Under the pieces are notes generated by a model. The model saw only the letters and a program-made list of their open reading frames with translations, did no database searches and had not been told where the DNA came from. This document shows positions 18,140-27,449 of a stretch of 64,000 nucleotides of DNA, piece by piece. Origin of the DNA: Alistipes sp. UBA936 (GTDB taxonomy: Bacteria > Bacteroidota > Bacteroidia > Bacteroidales > Rikenellaceae); NCBI GenBank assembly GCA_002293505.1, contig DBDI01000021.1:2146-66145 (forward strand). Direction: 5' to 3'. The stretch's first letter is position 1. Each line of letters begins with the position of its first letter. The position numbers and the translations under genes were made by a program.

Positions 18140-18864
18140 TTGAGGTCCCCCAATTTGTAGAACGGAAACATATTCTCCTCCATCCAATGGTTGGCTTCGA
18201 CGGGCGATTGTTTCCAACCGCTGTTACAACTCGACACAATCTCGACGAACGACAATCCCATACCGGCCTGGGCGTTCTCGAAAGCGCGCCGAAGGGCCTT
18301 CTTAGCCTTACGGACGGCAGCGGGAGAGTGGACGCTCTGGCGAGTGACGAAGCAAACACCGTCGAGCAGCGAAACCATCTCGGCGATCTTATAAGGGTAA
18401 CCGTGGATAGCCGCCTCGCGACCGTGAGGAGAGGTCGCCGTCTTCATACCGAGAAGGGTCGTAGGAGCCATCTGGCCACCGGTCATACCGTAGATAGCGT
18501 TATTGACGTAGATCACGACGATGTTCTCGCCGCGGTTACAAGCGTGGATAGTCTCCCCGGTACCGATAGCGGATAGGTCGCCGTCGCCCTGATAAGTAAA
18601 GACCATCTTGTCGGGCTGGAGCCGCTTGACAGCAGTAGCGACGGCGCAAGCGCGACCGTGGGCAGCCTGAATCCAGTCGATGTCGACATAATTGTATGCG
18701 AAAACGGAGCAACCGACGGGTGAAATGCCGATTGTCTCGGACTGGAGCCCCATCTCCTCGATAGTCTCGGCAACCAGCTTGTGGATCGTGCCGTGGGAGC
18801 AACCAGGGCAGTAGTGCATCACGTTGTCGGTCAACAACGAACTGCGTCCGTAAACCTTATCCAT
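18136..18864 (-). CDS. 2-oxoacid:ferredoxin oxidoreductase beta subunit (TPP-binding)
   Basis: 242 residues. YCPGCSHGTIHKLV (about 18-31) supplies Cys residues near an iron-sulfur cluster, and the TPP motif is GDGDLSAIG...VNNAIYGMTGGQ (about 92-127). It binds thiamine diphosphate and catalyses oxidative decarboxylation of a 2-oxoacid with the alpha subunit. Overlaps alpha by 8 nt. Substrate (2-oxoisovalerate or 2-oxoglutarate) cannot be decided from motifs. Confidence 0.93.
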   Translation of the reverse strand: MDKVYGRSSLLTDNVMHYCPGCSHGTIHKLVAETIEEMGLQSETIGISPVGCSVFAYNYVDIDWIQAAHGRACAVATAVKRLQPDKMVFTYQGDGDLSAIGTGETIHACNRGENIVVIYVNNAIYGMTGGQMAPTTLLGMKTATSPHGREAAIHGYPYKIAEMVSLLDGVCFVTRQSVHSPAAVRKAKKALRRAFENAQAGMGLSFVEIVSSCNSGWKQSPVEANHWMEENMFPFYKLGDLK

Positions 18865-19945
18865 TACTGCGGCCCTCCTGTTTAAGTGCGTTCAAAATCT
18901 CGTCCGGAGAGTAAACTATACCGCCCATCCGACCGAAGTGCCGAACAGGAACCCGGCCGTCGACAGCGAGGCGAACGTCCTCGACCATCTGTCCGGCATT
19001 GAGCTCGGCAACCAAAAATCCCTTTACGCGGTCAGCCAACTCGGCGATACGGGCGGAAGGAAACGGCCAAAGAGTGATGGGACGAAGCAAGCCGACCTTC
19101 ATACCTTCGGCACGAGCCATACGGACAGTCTCGGAAGCGATACGGGCGGAAGAGCCGAAGGCAACGACGATATACTCGGCGTCTTCGGTGAGAAACTCCT
19201 CGAAGCGAACCTCGGCGGACTCGATGGAGCGATAACGGGACTGGAGGTCGAGGTTACGGCGCTCCATCTCGTTAGGGTCTAGCTCCAAAGAAGAAGCAAT
19301 GTTACGAGCGCGGGAACCGTGGCGGCCGGTAGTAGCCCAGTCGTCGGACATACTACGGATCTCCTGGGCAGACCAACGAGGACGAGAACGAGACAGAGAA
19401 ACCTTCTCCATCATCTGCCCGATGATACCGTCCGAAAGCATCATAACGGGAACGCGGTAACGAAAAGCAAGGTCGAACCCGTCGAACACGAAGTCGTACA
19501 TCTCCTGAACAGAGTTGGGAGCGAGAACGATCATATTGTAATCCCCGTGGCCGCAACCTTTGGTGGCCTGAAAGTAATCGGCCTGAGAGGGCTGGATGGT
19601 ACCCAGTCCTGGGCCGCCACGCTGGACGTTGACAATGAGGCAGGGAAGCTCAGCCCCGGCAAGGTAGCTGATACCCTCGGCCATAAGGCTGATACCCGGG
19701 CTGGACGACGAGGTCATAACCCTACGGCCGCAAGCAGCCCCACCGTAGACCATATTGATAGAAGCAACCTCGCTCTCGGCCTGAACAACGACCATACCCG
19801 TCGACTCCCACGGCCGAAGCTCCATCAAGGTCTCCAGAATCTCGCTCTGGGGAGTGATCGGGTAACCGAAGTAACCGTCGCAACCACTATTGATAGCCCC
19901 GAGGGCAACAGCCTCGTTACCCTTGACTAATTTTATTTCTTCCAT
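18857..19945 (-). CDS. 2-oxoacid:ferredoxin oxidoreductase alpha subunit (VorB-like)
   Basis: 362 residues from ATG 19945; the longer frame is an artefact running through the ferredoxin gene. KGNEAVALGAINSGCDGYFGYPITPQSEI (about 8-36) and VMTSSSSPGISLM are hallmark stretches. In Bacteroidota such proteins are annotated as VorB (3-methyl-2-oxobutanoate dehydrogenase). It overlaps the ferredoxin subunit by 13 nt. Confidence 0.92.
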   Translation of the reverse strand: MEEIKLVKGNEAVALGAINSGCDGYFGYPITPQSEILETLMELRPWESTGMVVVQAESEVASINMVYGGAACGRRVMTSSSSPGISLMAEGISYLAGAELPCLIVNVQRGGPGLGTIQPSQADYFQATKGCGHGDYNMIVLAPNSVQEMYDFVFDGFDLAFRYRVPVMMLSDGIIGQMMEKVSLSRSRPRWSAQEIRSMSDDWATTGRHGSRARNIASSLELDPNEMERRNLDLQSRYRSIESAEVRFEEFLTEDAEYIVVAFGSSARIASETVRMARAEGMKVGLLRPITLWPFPSARIAELADRVKGFLVAELNAGQMVEDVRLAVDGRVPVRHFGRMGGIVYSPDEILNALKQEGRSNG

Positions 19946-20163
19946 ATTTTTCTGAACACTTCGATGCAACCGTCGGGACAAACTACGGCACAATTGGCGC
20001 AACCGGTGCAAGCCTCGGCCCGAACCTGAGAGGCGAAAGGATAACCCTTGGAGTTGACTTCGGCCGAGAGAGCCAGCACGTCGAACGGGCAAGCCCCAAG
20101 GCATACACCGCAACCCTTGCAACGCTCGCGGTCAACATTTATAGTTCCTTTTATCTCAGCCAT
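19933..20163 (-). CDS. 4Fe-4S ferredoxin subunit of the 2-oxoacid oxidoreductase
   Basis: 76 residues from ATG 20163. Two CxxCxxCxxxCP motifs, CKGCGVCLGACP (about 15-26) and CTGCANCAVVCP (about 52-63), bind two 4Fe-4S clusters. It is the first gene of the operon and the delta-type electron-transfer subunit. The -7 element is at 20197. Confidence 0.93.
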   Translation of the reverse strand: MAEIKGTINVDRERCKGCGVCLGACPFDVLALSAEVNSKGYPFASQVRAEACTGCANCAVVCPDGCIEVFRKIWKK

Positions 20164-20196
20164 AAGCTCGGTCGTGTTATTTTTCAAATTGCAAAG

Positions 20197-20233
20197 CAAA
20201 TGTACGAATTTCATTTCGGATAAACTATCTTTG
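20197..20233. promoter_or_regulatory. Divergent promoters: oxidoreductase operon (-) and MATE gene (+)
   Basis: CAAATGTA at 20197-20204 is a minus-strand TAnnTTTG (TACATTTG), 33 nt before ATG 20163. TATCTTTG at 20226-20233 is the plus-strand element, 11 nt before ATG 20245. The two are 21 bp apart. Confidence 0.6.
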
Positions 20234-20244
20234 CACCCGAATTA

Positions 20245-21597
20245 ATGAAAACTTTAAGTACCGAATATTCGAAAACGTTGAGGCTGGCCGTGCCCGTCGC
20301 GCTGACGCAGGCGGGAATGCTCGCAGTGCAGATAGTGGACAACGCGATGGTGGGCCATCTGGGAGCAGTTCCGTTGGCCGGAGTGGCCTTCGGGGGAAAT
20401 GTGTTTTTCTTCCTGTTCATCTTCGGGCTGGGACTGGCGATGGGAATAACACCCTTGGTCGGAGAAGCGCACGCCCAGGGAAAGCACAGGAAGGTAGCTC
20501 AACTGCTGCAAAACTCCGTGGCGCTCTATATGGGGCTGGGGCTATTGATCAGCTTTTTGCAAATGCAGACAGTACATCTGTTCCCGCATATGAACCAACC
20601 GCCGGAGGTGATCGAAGCGGGAACGCCATATTACAGGTATCTGGCGTGGAGCTCGATACCGCTGATGATCTTTTTCGCCTTCCGCCAATTCCTCGAAGGA
20701 GTGGGAAACACGCGAGTGGAGATGGTGATAACCATAATCTGCAACGCGATAAATATCTTCCTGAACTGGGTGTTCATCTACGGCAATCTGGGGTTCGAGG
20801 CGATGGGGGCGTCGGGAGCGGGGCTGGCGACGCTTACCTCGCGGGTGATGATGCCGCTGATGATGATCGGGTACTTCGTGGTGAACCATTCTTACAGGCG
20901 ATATCTGTCGTTCTACAGCGGAGACAACTGGTCGAGACGAAGAGTGGTGGCGATACTGGGAGTGGGATTCCCGATCTCGTTACAGATGGTGTTGGAGGGA
21001 GGAGCGTTTGCAGTGACGGGAATAATGATGGGGTGGCTGGGAGCGGTGGCGCTGGCGGCAAACCAGATTGCGATCTCGATTACCAATATGGCATTCCTGA
21101 TAGTGTTGAGCATCGGCTCGGCGACAACCATTAGGGTCAGTCACGCGTACGGGCTGAAGGACTTCGAGGCGATAAAGAGAATTGCGAGGACGTCGTACAG
21201 GATAGGGATCGTGTGGAACGTCTTTATGGCGGTGGTCTTTGTGGTGTGTCGTCATCTGCTGCCGAGGATCTTTACGGTCGACCCGGCGGTGATAGACATA
21301 ACGGGGCAGTTGCTGATTATGGTGGCGATGTTTCAGGTCTTCGACGGAGTGCAATGCGTCTCGATATGCATACTGAGAGGAATGCAGGATGTGAAGATCA
21401 CCTCGATCATAGCATTCATATCGTACATCGTGATTAACATCCCGATAGGCTATCTGTTCGCATTTACGCTTGGCATCGGTCCGAGGGGACTGTGGATAGG
21501 CTTCGTGTTCGGACTTTGTGTCGCCGCAACCCTGCTTGTCGCCCGGTACAGGAAGATGGTAAAGAAATATTCACTATCTTTGCAGAATGGACAATAA
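20245..21597 (+). CDS. MATE family multidrug/metabolite exporter
   Basis: 450 residues with twelve predicted membrane helices. The N-terminal TLRLAVPVALTQAGMLAVQIVDNAMVGHLG and the pseudo-repeat VGFPISLQMVLEGGAFAVTGIMMGWLGAVALAANQIA are typical MATE signatures (MatE domain twice). Such proteins export cationic compounds using H+ or Na+; with an NQR pump next door Na+ coupling is plausible but not shown. Codons favour CTG, GGA, AGG and ATA, unlike the genes before it. Its stop overlaps ricT by 11 nt. Confidence 0.92.
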   Translation: MKTLSTEYSKTLRLAVPVALTQAGMLAVQIVDNAMVGHLGAVPLAGVAFGGNVFFFLFIFGLGLAMGITPLVGEAHAQGKHRKVAQLLQNSVALYMGLGLLISFLQMQTVHLFPHMNQPPEVIEAGTPYYRYLAWSSIPLMIFFAFRQFLEGVGNTRVEMVITIICNAINIFLNWVFIYGNLGFEAMGASGAGLATLTSRVMMPLMMIGYFVVNHSYRRYLSFYSGDNWSRRRVVAILGVGFPISLQMVLEGGAFAVTGIMMGWLGAVALAANQIAISITNMAFLIVLSIGSATTIRVSHAYGLKDFEAIKRIARTSYRIGIVWNVFMAVVFVVCRHLLPRIFTVDPAVIDITGQLLIMVAMFQVFDGVQCVSICILRGMQDVKITSIIAFISYIVINIPIGYLFAFTLGIGPRGLWIGFVFGLCVAATLLVARYRKMVKKYSLSLQNGQ

Positions 21598-23152
21598 CTC
21601 AAAACTCGATATAGGGCGGGGGTGCGAATTCGACGGAGCAGAAGCGAAAGTGTGTGATGGATGCTTCAAGCTGCACGAAACCGACTGGCTGGAAGGATAT
21701 CCGGTGAGCGTGCCCGGAGACGTATTCGAAGTGCGGTTCAAGAACACGCGCAGGGGATACTACAAGAATGTGAACGATCTGCCCCTGCGGCGTGGAGACA
21801 TTGTGGCCGTCGAAGCGAGCCCGGGGCACGACGTGGGGATAATCTCCCTGACGGGAGATATGGTCGCGAGGCAGATGAAGCGCACGGGCTTCTCGCCACA
21901 GAACGGAGAGTTCAAGGCGATCTATCGAAAAGCAAAACCGTACGACATCGAGAAGTGGCAGGAAGCCATCGCCCAAGAACACGAGACGATGATACGCTCG
22001 CGTCAGATAGCCAAGGAGATGGGGCTCGATATGAAGATCGGCGATGTGGAGTATCAGGGCGACAGGATAAAAGCCATATTCTATTATATAGCAGACGGGC
22101 GGGTAGACTTCAGGGAACTGATCAAGGTCTTCGCGAGCGAGTTCGGGATCAAGGTGGAGATGAAGCAGATCGGCGCACGGCAAGAGGCGGCGCGGATTGG
22201 GGGCCTGGGGTCGTGTGGACGGGAACTGTGCTGCACGTCGTGGATTGCGAACTTCAACTCAGTCACAACGGGCGCCGCGCGGACGCAAGACATATCTTTG
22301 AACCCGCAAAAATTGGCGGGACAGTGCTGCAAGCTGAAGTGCTGTTTGGCCTACGAGCTGGATGCGTATATCGACGCGCGGAAGTCGCTGCCAAGAGTGA
22401 ACGACCCATTGCAGGCGCTGGATGGGGATTACTTTTTGGTTTCGACCGACGTGTTGCGCCGGACGATGAGTTTCAACACGCAGAAAGGAGCGATGGACGG
22501 CAGCATTGTGCTACCGGTGGCCAAGGTGAGAGAGATTCAGGATATGAATCGGCGGGGACAGAAGCCCGACACGATTACAGGCTTGGCGCCGAGGCACGCG
22601 GTTGAGGAGGAACCTTCGTTCGTGAATATGGTCGGCGAGGAGAGCATCACACGGTTTGATAAGGCGCGTTCTGGCGGCGGAGGTCGTTCGGGTCGCGGAG
22701 GAAGGGACAGGGGACGAGGAGCAGGGCGCGGAGAAGGCCGTGAGCGGGCTGAAGGCCGGGAAGGTCGTGGGTCGGAGTCGCGCGAAGAGCGTTCGCAGGA
22801 ACGGGAGCGTGGAGAAGGCCGCGATCGTGGTGAACGCCGAGGACCGCAGAACGGTGATCGAAAAACGCCGCAAAACGAAGAGAACAAAAGCGGTGAGAAT
22901 CGAGGCGGAAGAGATCGCGGAAGGCGGCCAGGCGGCGGGGGTGGCTCGGGAAGTTCGGGTCAAGGAGGCGGTCAAGGCAGCGGCGGTCGGGGAGGTCAAA
23001 GGTCGAGCGGAGGAAACCGCGGCGGGCAAGGTGGTGGAGGTCGCGGTGGTCAAAATCAAGGACAAGGCGGCGGGCAAGGCTCAGGAAATCAGGGCGGCAA
23101 TCCACGGTCGGGAGGCAATAAGGGAAATCAGGGAGGAAATGGGCAAGGATAA
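21587..23152 (+). CDS. ricT: RicT/PSP1 domain protein with long Arg/Gly-rich tail
   Basis: 521 residues. The first ~350 form the PSP1 domain of RicT (YaaT): GDIVAVEASPGHDVGIISLTG, IKAIFYYIADGRVDFRELIK, and iron-sulfur-type cysteines in GSCGRELCCTSW and GQCCKLKCCLAYE. In Bacillus, RicT acts with RicA and RicF in RNA processing. From about residue 360 to 521 the chain is a disordered tail rich in RGG, GGQ and charged repeats, suited to RNA binding. It overlaps matE by 11 nt at the start and trmB by 14 nt at the end. The role of the tail is inferred. Confidence 0.88.
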   Translation: MDNNSKLDIGRGCEFDGAEAKVCDGCFKLHETDWLEGYPVSVPGDVFEVRFKNTRRGYYKNVNDLPLRRGDIVAVEASPGHDVGIISLTGDMVARQMKRTGFSPQNGEFKAIYRKAKPYDIEKWQEAIAQEHETMIRSRQIAKEMGLDMKIGDVEYQGDRIKAIFYYIADGRVDFRELIKVFASEFGIKVEMKQIGARQEAARIGGLGSCGRELCCTSWIANFNSVTTGAARTQDISLNPQKLAGQCCKLKCCLAYELDAYIDARKSLPRVNDPLQALDGDYFLVSTDVLRRTMSFNTQKGAMDGSIVLPVAKVREIQDMNRRGQKPDTITGLAPRHAVEEEPSFVNMVGEESITRFDKARSGGGGRSGRGGRDRGRGAGRGEGRERAEGREGRGSESREERSQERERGEGRDRGERRGPQNGDRKTPQNEENKSGENRGGRDRGRRPGGGGGSGSSGQGGGQGSGGRGGQRSSGGNRGGQGGGGRGGQNQGQGGGQGSGNQGGNPRSGGNKGNQGGNGQG

Positions 23153-23813
23153 ACTGAGAAAGTTTGCCGAAAACCTCACATTCGAAAACCTCGTACAACC
23201 AGAGTTCGATGAGATTTTCGGTCGAGACCACAAGCTGAAAGGGCACTGGGCGGCGGATTTCTTCGGAAACGACAAGCCGATAGTACTGGAACTGGGCTGT
23301 GGCAAAGGTGAATATACGGTAGGAATGGGAGCGGCGAATCCGGAAAAAAACTTTATGGGGATAGACATAAAGGGTGCGCGGATGTGGCGCGGAGCCAAGA
23401 CCGCAACCGAAATGGGGCTCGGAAATGTGGGCTTCCTGAGGACGAGGATCGAGTTTATCGGCTCGTTTTTCGCACCCGGAGAGATCGCCGAAATCTGGAT
23501 CACCTTCCCGGATCCGCAACTCAAAAAAGGCAGAGAGAAGAAGCGACTGACAGCGCCTGGGTTTCTGGATAGGTATCGGGCGTTCTTGGTGCCAGGAGGG
23601 ATGGTGCATCTGAAAACCGACTCGCGAGAACTACACGACTACACGCTGGAAGTGGTGGCCGAGCAGGGACTGGAACTGCATTGTGCGAGTGCGGATATCT
23701 ATGGGGAGGGGCTGGCCGAGGTCTACTCCACCCTGCAAATAAAAACCGCCTACGAGAGGCGGTTCCTAACAGAAGGGAAGCCTATCACCTATCTCTCTAT
23801 ATCCTTGAAGTAA
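23139..23813 (+). CDS. trmB: tRNA (guanine46-N7)-methyltransferase
   Basis: 224 residues from ATG 23139; the frame is open far upstream only because the RicT tail codons leave it free of stops. Motifs: [15 protein letters not shown] (SAM binding, about 49-63), [33 protein letters not shown] (about 126-142), and TAYERRF (about 202-208). It makes m7G46 in tRNA. The 3' end overlaps nagB by 25 nt, and the codons for TAYERRF contain the likely terminator for nagB. Confidence 0.93.
   Translation: MGKDKLRKFAENLTFENLVQPEFDEIFGRDHKLKGHWAADFFGNDKPIVLELGCGKGEYTVGMGAANPEKNFMGIDIKGARMWRGAKTATEMGLGNVGFLRTRIEFIGSFFAPGEIAEIWITFPDPQLKKGREKKRLTAPGFLDRYRAFLVPGGMVHLKTDSRELHDYTLEVVAEQGLELHCASADIYGEGLAEVYSTLQIKTAYERRFLTEGKPITYLSISLK
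23735..23764 (-). terminator. nagB terminator embedded in trmB coding sequence
   Basis: On the minus strand an 8-bp stem AACCGCCT / AGGCGGTT with a 5-nt loop is followed by TTTTTATTTG. It starts 25 nt after the nagB stop and lies within the trmB codons for its conserved YExRF motif. Confidence 0.7.
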
Positions 23814-24565
23814 CGGTACGTGGAGACCTTGAGCTCAGTGACGGCGGGTTCGTCAACAACGAGGATACCGTGAGGGTGGGTCTGGAGACCGGTGATAGTC
23901 CAAACGTGAGAGTAAGCCCCCTCGACGCCCTGCTGGACAGCGCGAGCCTTAGCAGCGCCGGTAGCAAGGATCATAACCTCGCGAGCGCCCAGGATAGTCG
24001 CAACACCGACGGTCAGAGAAGTGCGCGGAACCAACGAAGTGTCACCACCGAAGAAGCGGGCGTTAGCGATGATTGTATCCTCGGTAAGGGTCTTGATGCG
24101 GGTGCGAGAGGCCATCGACGAGAAAGGTTCGTTGAAGGCGATGTGCCCGTCGTTACCAACCCCACCCATAAACAAGTCGATACCACCGGCAGCAGCGATG
24201 CGAGCCTCGTAATCGGCGCACTCGGCCAACAAATCTTTCGCGTTACCGTTGAGGATGTTAACGTTCTCGCGCCGGACGTCCACCTGAGAGAAGAAGTTCT
24301 TCCACATAAAAGAGTGGTAGCTCTCGGGGTGATCCTCGGGAAGGCCGACGTACTCGTCCATATTGAAAGTCACAACGCCTGCGAACGAAACCTTACCGGC
24401 TTTGTGCATCTTGATGAGCTCGGCGTAGGTAGCCAGCGGGGTCGAACCGGTTGGCAAACCGAGGACGAACGGTCGCGGCCCGGAGTGGGCATTTATCTTT
24501 TCGACGATATGCTCCGCGGCCCAACGGGCAACCTGTGCGGCGGAGTCTTTGATCAACAGTCTCAT
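23789..24565 (-). CDS. nagB: Glucosamine-6-phosphate deaminase
   Basis: 258 residues, the stand-alone NagB size. [16 protein letters not shown] (about 34-49), FNMDEYVGL with the catalytic Asp (about 67-75), and [13 protein letters not shown] (about 132-144) are all present. It converts GlcN6P to Fru6P and ammonia, feeding amino sugars into glycolysis. It follows the LmbE-type gene with a 4-nt overlap and ends inside trmB. Confidence 0.95.
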   Translation of the reverse strand: MRLLIKDSAAQVARWAAEHIVEKINAHSGPRPFVLGLPTGSTPLATYAELIKMHKAGKVSFAGVVTFNMDEYVGLPEDHPESYHSFMWKNFFSQVDVRRENVNILNGNAKDLLAECADYEARIAAAGGIDLFMGGVGNDGHIAFNEPFSSMASRTRIKTLTEDTIIANARFFGGDTSLVPRTSLTVGVATILGAREVMILATGAAKARAVQQGVEGAYSHVWTITGLQTHPHGILVVDEPAVTELKVSTYRYFKDIER

Positions 24566-25677
24566 AACTTGAATTCTCTGGGGTTAAACTTTGCGAAAAC
24601 TTCGATCGCCTGGTACTCGGCCATACCGAGAGCGTCGTAAACGCGGGCAGTGTGCTGGGTGCGATCCTCGGCCCGTTGCCAAAACTCGCGAGCATCCTCG
24701 CCGGGGAAGGGAATGAAGTCCTTCTGGGAGATGTGTCGGTAGATTGCGTGGCGCTTTTTGATCACCTCGTCGGGGCTAAGAGGGACGGCCATATCGACAA
24801 GGTCGAGATCCCATTCCTGCCAAGCGCCGCGGTACAACCAAAGGTTACATTCGGCGATCCAGGGGTCGTTCTTGCAGACCTCCAGAGCGGCGGAAACAGC
24901 CTCGACACAAACGCGGTGGGTACCGTGCGGGTCGGCCCAGTCGCCGGCGGCGTAGATCTGGTGGGGCTTAATCTCGCGCAACAGGGCGACGGTAATTTCG
25001 ATATCCTTGGGCCCGAGAGGCATTTTCTTAACCCCGCCGGATTCGTAGAAGGGCAGGTTGAGGAAGTGGCAATGGGAAGCGTCCAATCCGAACTCGCGGC
25101 AAGCGGCCTTAGCCTCGGCGCGGCGGATACCGGCCTTGAGGTGGCGAAGCTCCAGGGGCTCGGGCTCGCCGGGTTTCTTAGTGTCGACAAGAGCCTTAAC
25201 CTCGTTATAGCGATTCGGGAAGCCGCACTCGTGCGCGGTGTCGATCGTCGCCAGAACCATCTCGTCCAGAACGGCGATGTCGCCCGAAGTCTGGTAACCC
25301 ACGTGGACGTCGTGGCCCTGTTCGACCAAGCGGCAGAATGTACCACCCATAGAGATAACGTCGTCATCGGGGTGAGGAGAGAAGATCACGACCCGTTTAG
25401 GGAACGGCGTACTACGTTCGGGGCGGGTCGAGTCGTCCGCGTTGGGTTTACCGCCCGGCCAACCGGTGATGGTGTGCTGAAGATCGTTGAAAACCTTGAT
25501 GTTGATCGAGTCGAACGTACCCTCGCTCTCCAGAAGACTCTCCAAGCCGTTCTCCACGTAGTCCTTACGAGTCAACTTCAGGATCGGTTTACCGACCTCG
25601 CCGCAGAGCCAGATCACAGCCTTACGAACCAGTCGCGGAGTCCACTCGCGAACCTGTTCAATCCAAATTTCTTTCAT
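24562..25677 (-). CDS. LmbE/PIG-L-type deacetylase, stand-alone half of a NagB-LmbE pair
   Basis: 371 residues. The zinc site motif [13 protein letters not shown] (about 99-111) and DPHGTH (about 246-251) mark the LmbE/PIG-L family. The first 50 residues ([34 protein letters not shown]) match the linker I associate with large Bacteroides NagB-like proteins (~660 residues) in which a deaminase domain precedes LmbE; here the deaminase is a separate downstream gene. It likely deacetylates an amino sugar before NagB acts. It overlaps both neighbours (20 nt upstream, 4 nt downstream). Confidence 0.82.
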   Translation of the reverse strand: MKEIWIEQVREWTPRLVRKAVIWLCGEVGKPILKLTRKDYVENGLESLLESEGTFDSINIKVFNDLQHTITGWPGGKPNADDSTRPERSTPFPKRVVIFSPHPDDDVISMGGTFCRLVEQGHDVHVGYQTSGDIAVLDEMVLATIDTAHECGFPNRYNEVKALVDTKKPGEPEPLELRHLKAGIRRAEAKAACREFGLDASHCHFLNLPFYESGGVKKMPLGPKDIEITVALLREIKPHQIYAAGDWADPHGTHRVCVEAVSAALEVCKNDPWIAECNLWLYRGAWQEWDLDLVDMAVPLSPDEVIKKRHAIYRHISQKDFIPFPGEDAREFWQRAEDRTQHTARVYDALGMAEYQAIEVFAKFNPREFKL

Positions 25678-27442
25678 AGTATTTAATGTATGCGTTATTT
25701 ACCATTCGTATACCACCCGGAGTGGGATAATCGCCCGAGAAGTACCAGTCGCCGTCGTTCGCGGGGCAAGCCTCGGCCAGTTTCTCGATAGTCTGGAACA
25801 CAACCCCGACGGGGCAGGGGCAATCGGCCGGAGTAACCATCCGGGCGATACGGAGAGAGATATCCTCGTGAGAGAAGCCGTCATAGATATCCTTGACGTG
25901 GTTCTGGATCTGGTCATCGGGCTGGGTACGCGAGGCGAGGCACTTGTCGTAAACCTCTTTCAGAACATTCTCGCGTCCGGTTTCGCGCAACATCGCTACG
26001 GCGGCGTTGAACGCGATGAACTCCTCCAAGTGGGACATATCTATACCGTAACAGTCCGGGTAACGAACCTGAGGCGAAGAGGAGACGATAACAATCTTAC
26101 GAGGGTCGAGCCGACCGAGAATCTTGACAATACTGCGTCGAAGGGTCGTTCCTCGGACGATACTGTCGTCGATCACAACGACGTAATCCTCCTTCGGGGT
26201 AATTGTACCGTAGGTGATGTCGTAAACGTGACCGGCGAGGTCGTCGCGGCGGTCACCCTCGGCTATGAACGTACGGAGCTTAATGTCCTTGACGGCGATC
26301 TTTTCGGTGCGAACCTTGTGGCCGATGATCTCACGGATCTGCTCGGGGGTTATGTCGTGGCCCAAGCTTGCAAGGCGGCTCATCTTACGGTCGTCGTTAT
26401 AAGCCTCAAGACCCTCCATCATACCGTACCAGGCAACCTCGGCGGTATTGGGAATGAACGAGAAGACCGAGTGGTCGATGTCGCCGTCGATCTCGGACAG
26501 GATCTGAGGAACCAAAAAGCGTCCCAAGGCCTTACGTTCGCGGTAGATGTCGGCATCGGTGCCGCGAGAGAAGTAGATACGCTCGAAAGAGCAAGGGTGA
26601 GGGGTTTGAGGCTCGCGGATCTGGGTCAACTCTACCCCACCGTCGCGTCTCAGGATGATCGCCTCGCCGGGCAGGAGCTCGGAGACCTGCTCCGAGGAGA
26701 GGTTCATAACGGTCTGGATAACGGCCCGCTCGGAAGCGACAACGGCGATCTCGTCGTCCACCCAATAGTGAGCCGAACGGATACCCCAAGGGTCGCGAAG
26801 AGTGAAGCCGGTACCGTCGCCGGTCGCGCCGGTGATGATGTAACCACCGTCCCAGATCGAAGAGGCCTGGCGAAGGACGTTAGCGATGTCGAACCCACCG
26901 TTGTTCAAGCTTTGAGTGTCGAGAATACCGCCCAACTGCTCCAACAGAATGAAGGTGTCGGCGTTATTACGCGGGTGCTGGCCCTCGGCCACGATGCTGG
27001 CAAGGATCTGATCGGTGTTGGTCATCGAAAAGTTACCGGCCAACAACAGGTTACGCTGCCGCCAGTTACTACGCCGCAAGAAAGGGTGGACGAAAGAAGT
27101 GCCAACCCGACCACCGGTACTGTACCGCAGGTGGCCCAACATCAACTCGCCCTCGAACGCAGAACGGTCGGCCTTACGGGCCGCATTCACTCTGTCGAAG
27201 ATTTTGGTAATTGCGCGGGTGCCTTCGGCACGCTCGCGGAAGATGTACTCGGAAGCAACCGGAGCGTCGATACTGACTACGGCCAGTCCGGCTCCCTCCT
27301 GACCGCGGTTGTGTTGCTTCTCCATCATAAGGTAGAGCTTATCCAGGCCCCAACCTTTGCCGTATTTCTGGTGATAGTACTCAAGCGGCTTGCGAAGCCT
27401 GATTTGCACAATGCCGCACTCGTGTTTGATTTGTTCGCTCAT
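25658..27442 (-). CDS. PurF-like class II glutamine amidotransferase / phosphoribosyltransferase
   Basis: 594 residues, longer than classical PurF (~470-500). N-terminal Ntn glutaminase: nucleophile Cys9 in HECGI, with no propeptide. QHNRGQEGAGLAV and LGHLRYSTGG follow. The C-terminal half has the PRPP-binding loop VVVIDDSIVRGTTLRRS (about 409-425), so the amidophosphoribosyltransferase core is intact. Bacteroidota carry this long form in addition to PurF; its exact reaction is unclear. Position before LmbE and nagB, with a 20-nt overlap, suggests a nitrogen or amino-sugar role, which is inference. The -7 element ends 7 nt before the ATG. Confidence 0.8.
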   Translation of the reverse strand: MSEQIKHECGIVQIRLRKPLEYYHQKYGKGWGLDKLYLMMEKQHNRGQEGAGLAVVSIDAPVASEYIFRERAEGTRAITKIFDRVNAARKADRSAFEGELMLGHLRYSTGGRVGTSFVHPFLRRSNWRQRNLLLAGNFSMTNTDQILASIVAEGQHPRNNADTFILLEQLGGILDTQSLNNGGFDIANVLRQASSIWDGGYIITGATGDGTGFTLRDPWGIRSAHYWVDDEIAVVASERAVIQTVMNLSSEQVSELLPGEAIILRRDGGVELTQIREPQTPHPCSFERIYFSRGTDADIYRERKALGRFLVPQILSEIDGDIDHSVFSFIPNTAEVAWYGMMEGLEAYNDDRKMSRLASLGHDITPEQIREIIGHKVRTEKIAVKDIKLRTFIAEGDRRDDLAGHVYDITYGTITPKEDYVVVIDDSIVRGTTLRRSIVKILGRLDPRKIVIVSSSPQVRYPDCYGIDMSHLEEFIAFNAAVAMLRETGRENVLKEVYDKCLASRTQPDDQIQNHVKDIYDGFSHEDISLRIARMVTPADCPCPVGVVFQTIEKLAEACPANDGDWYFSGDYPTPGGIRMVNNAYIKYYERNLD

Positions 27443-27449
27443 AGAGCCG

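Noticed and set aside
19946..20122. 59-residue N-terminal extension of the oxidoreductase alpha subunit
   Set aside because: It reads the ferredoxin gene out of frame; family start is ATG 19945.
24652..25686. 344-codon open frame opposite the LmbE-type gene
   Set aside because: In phase with the real gene and free of stops because of codon choice.
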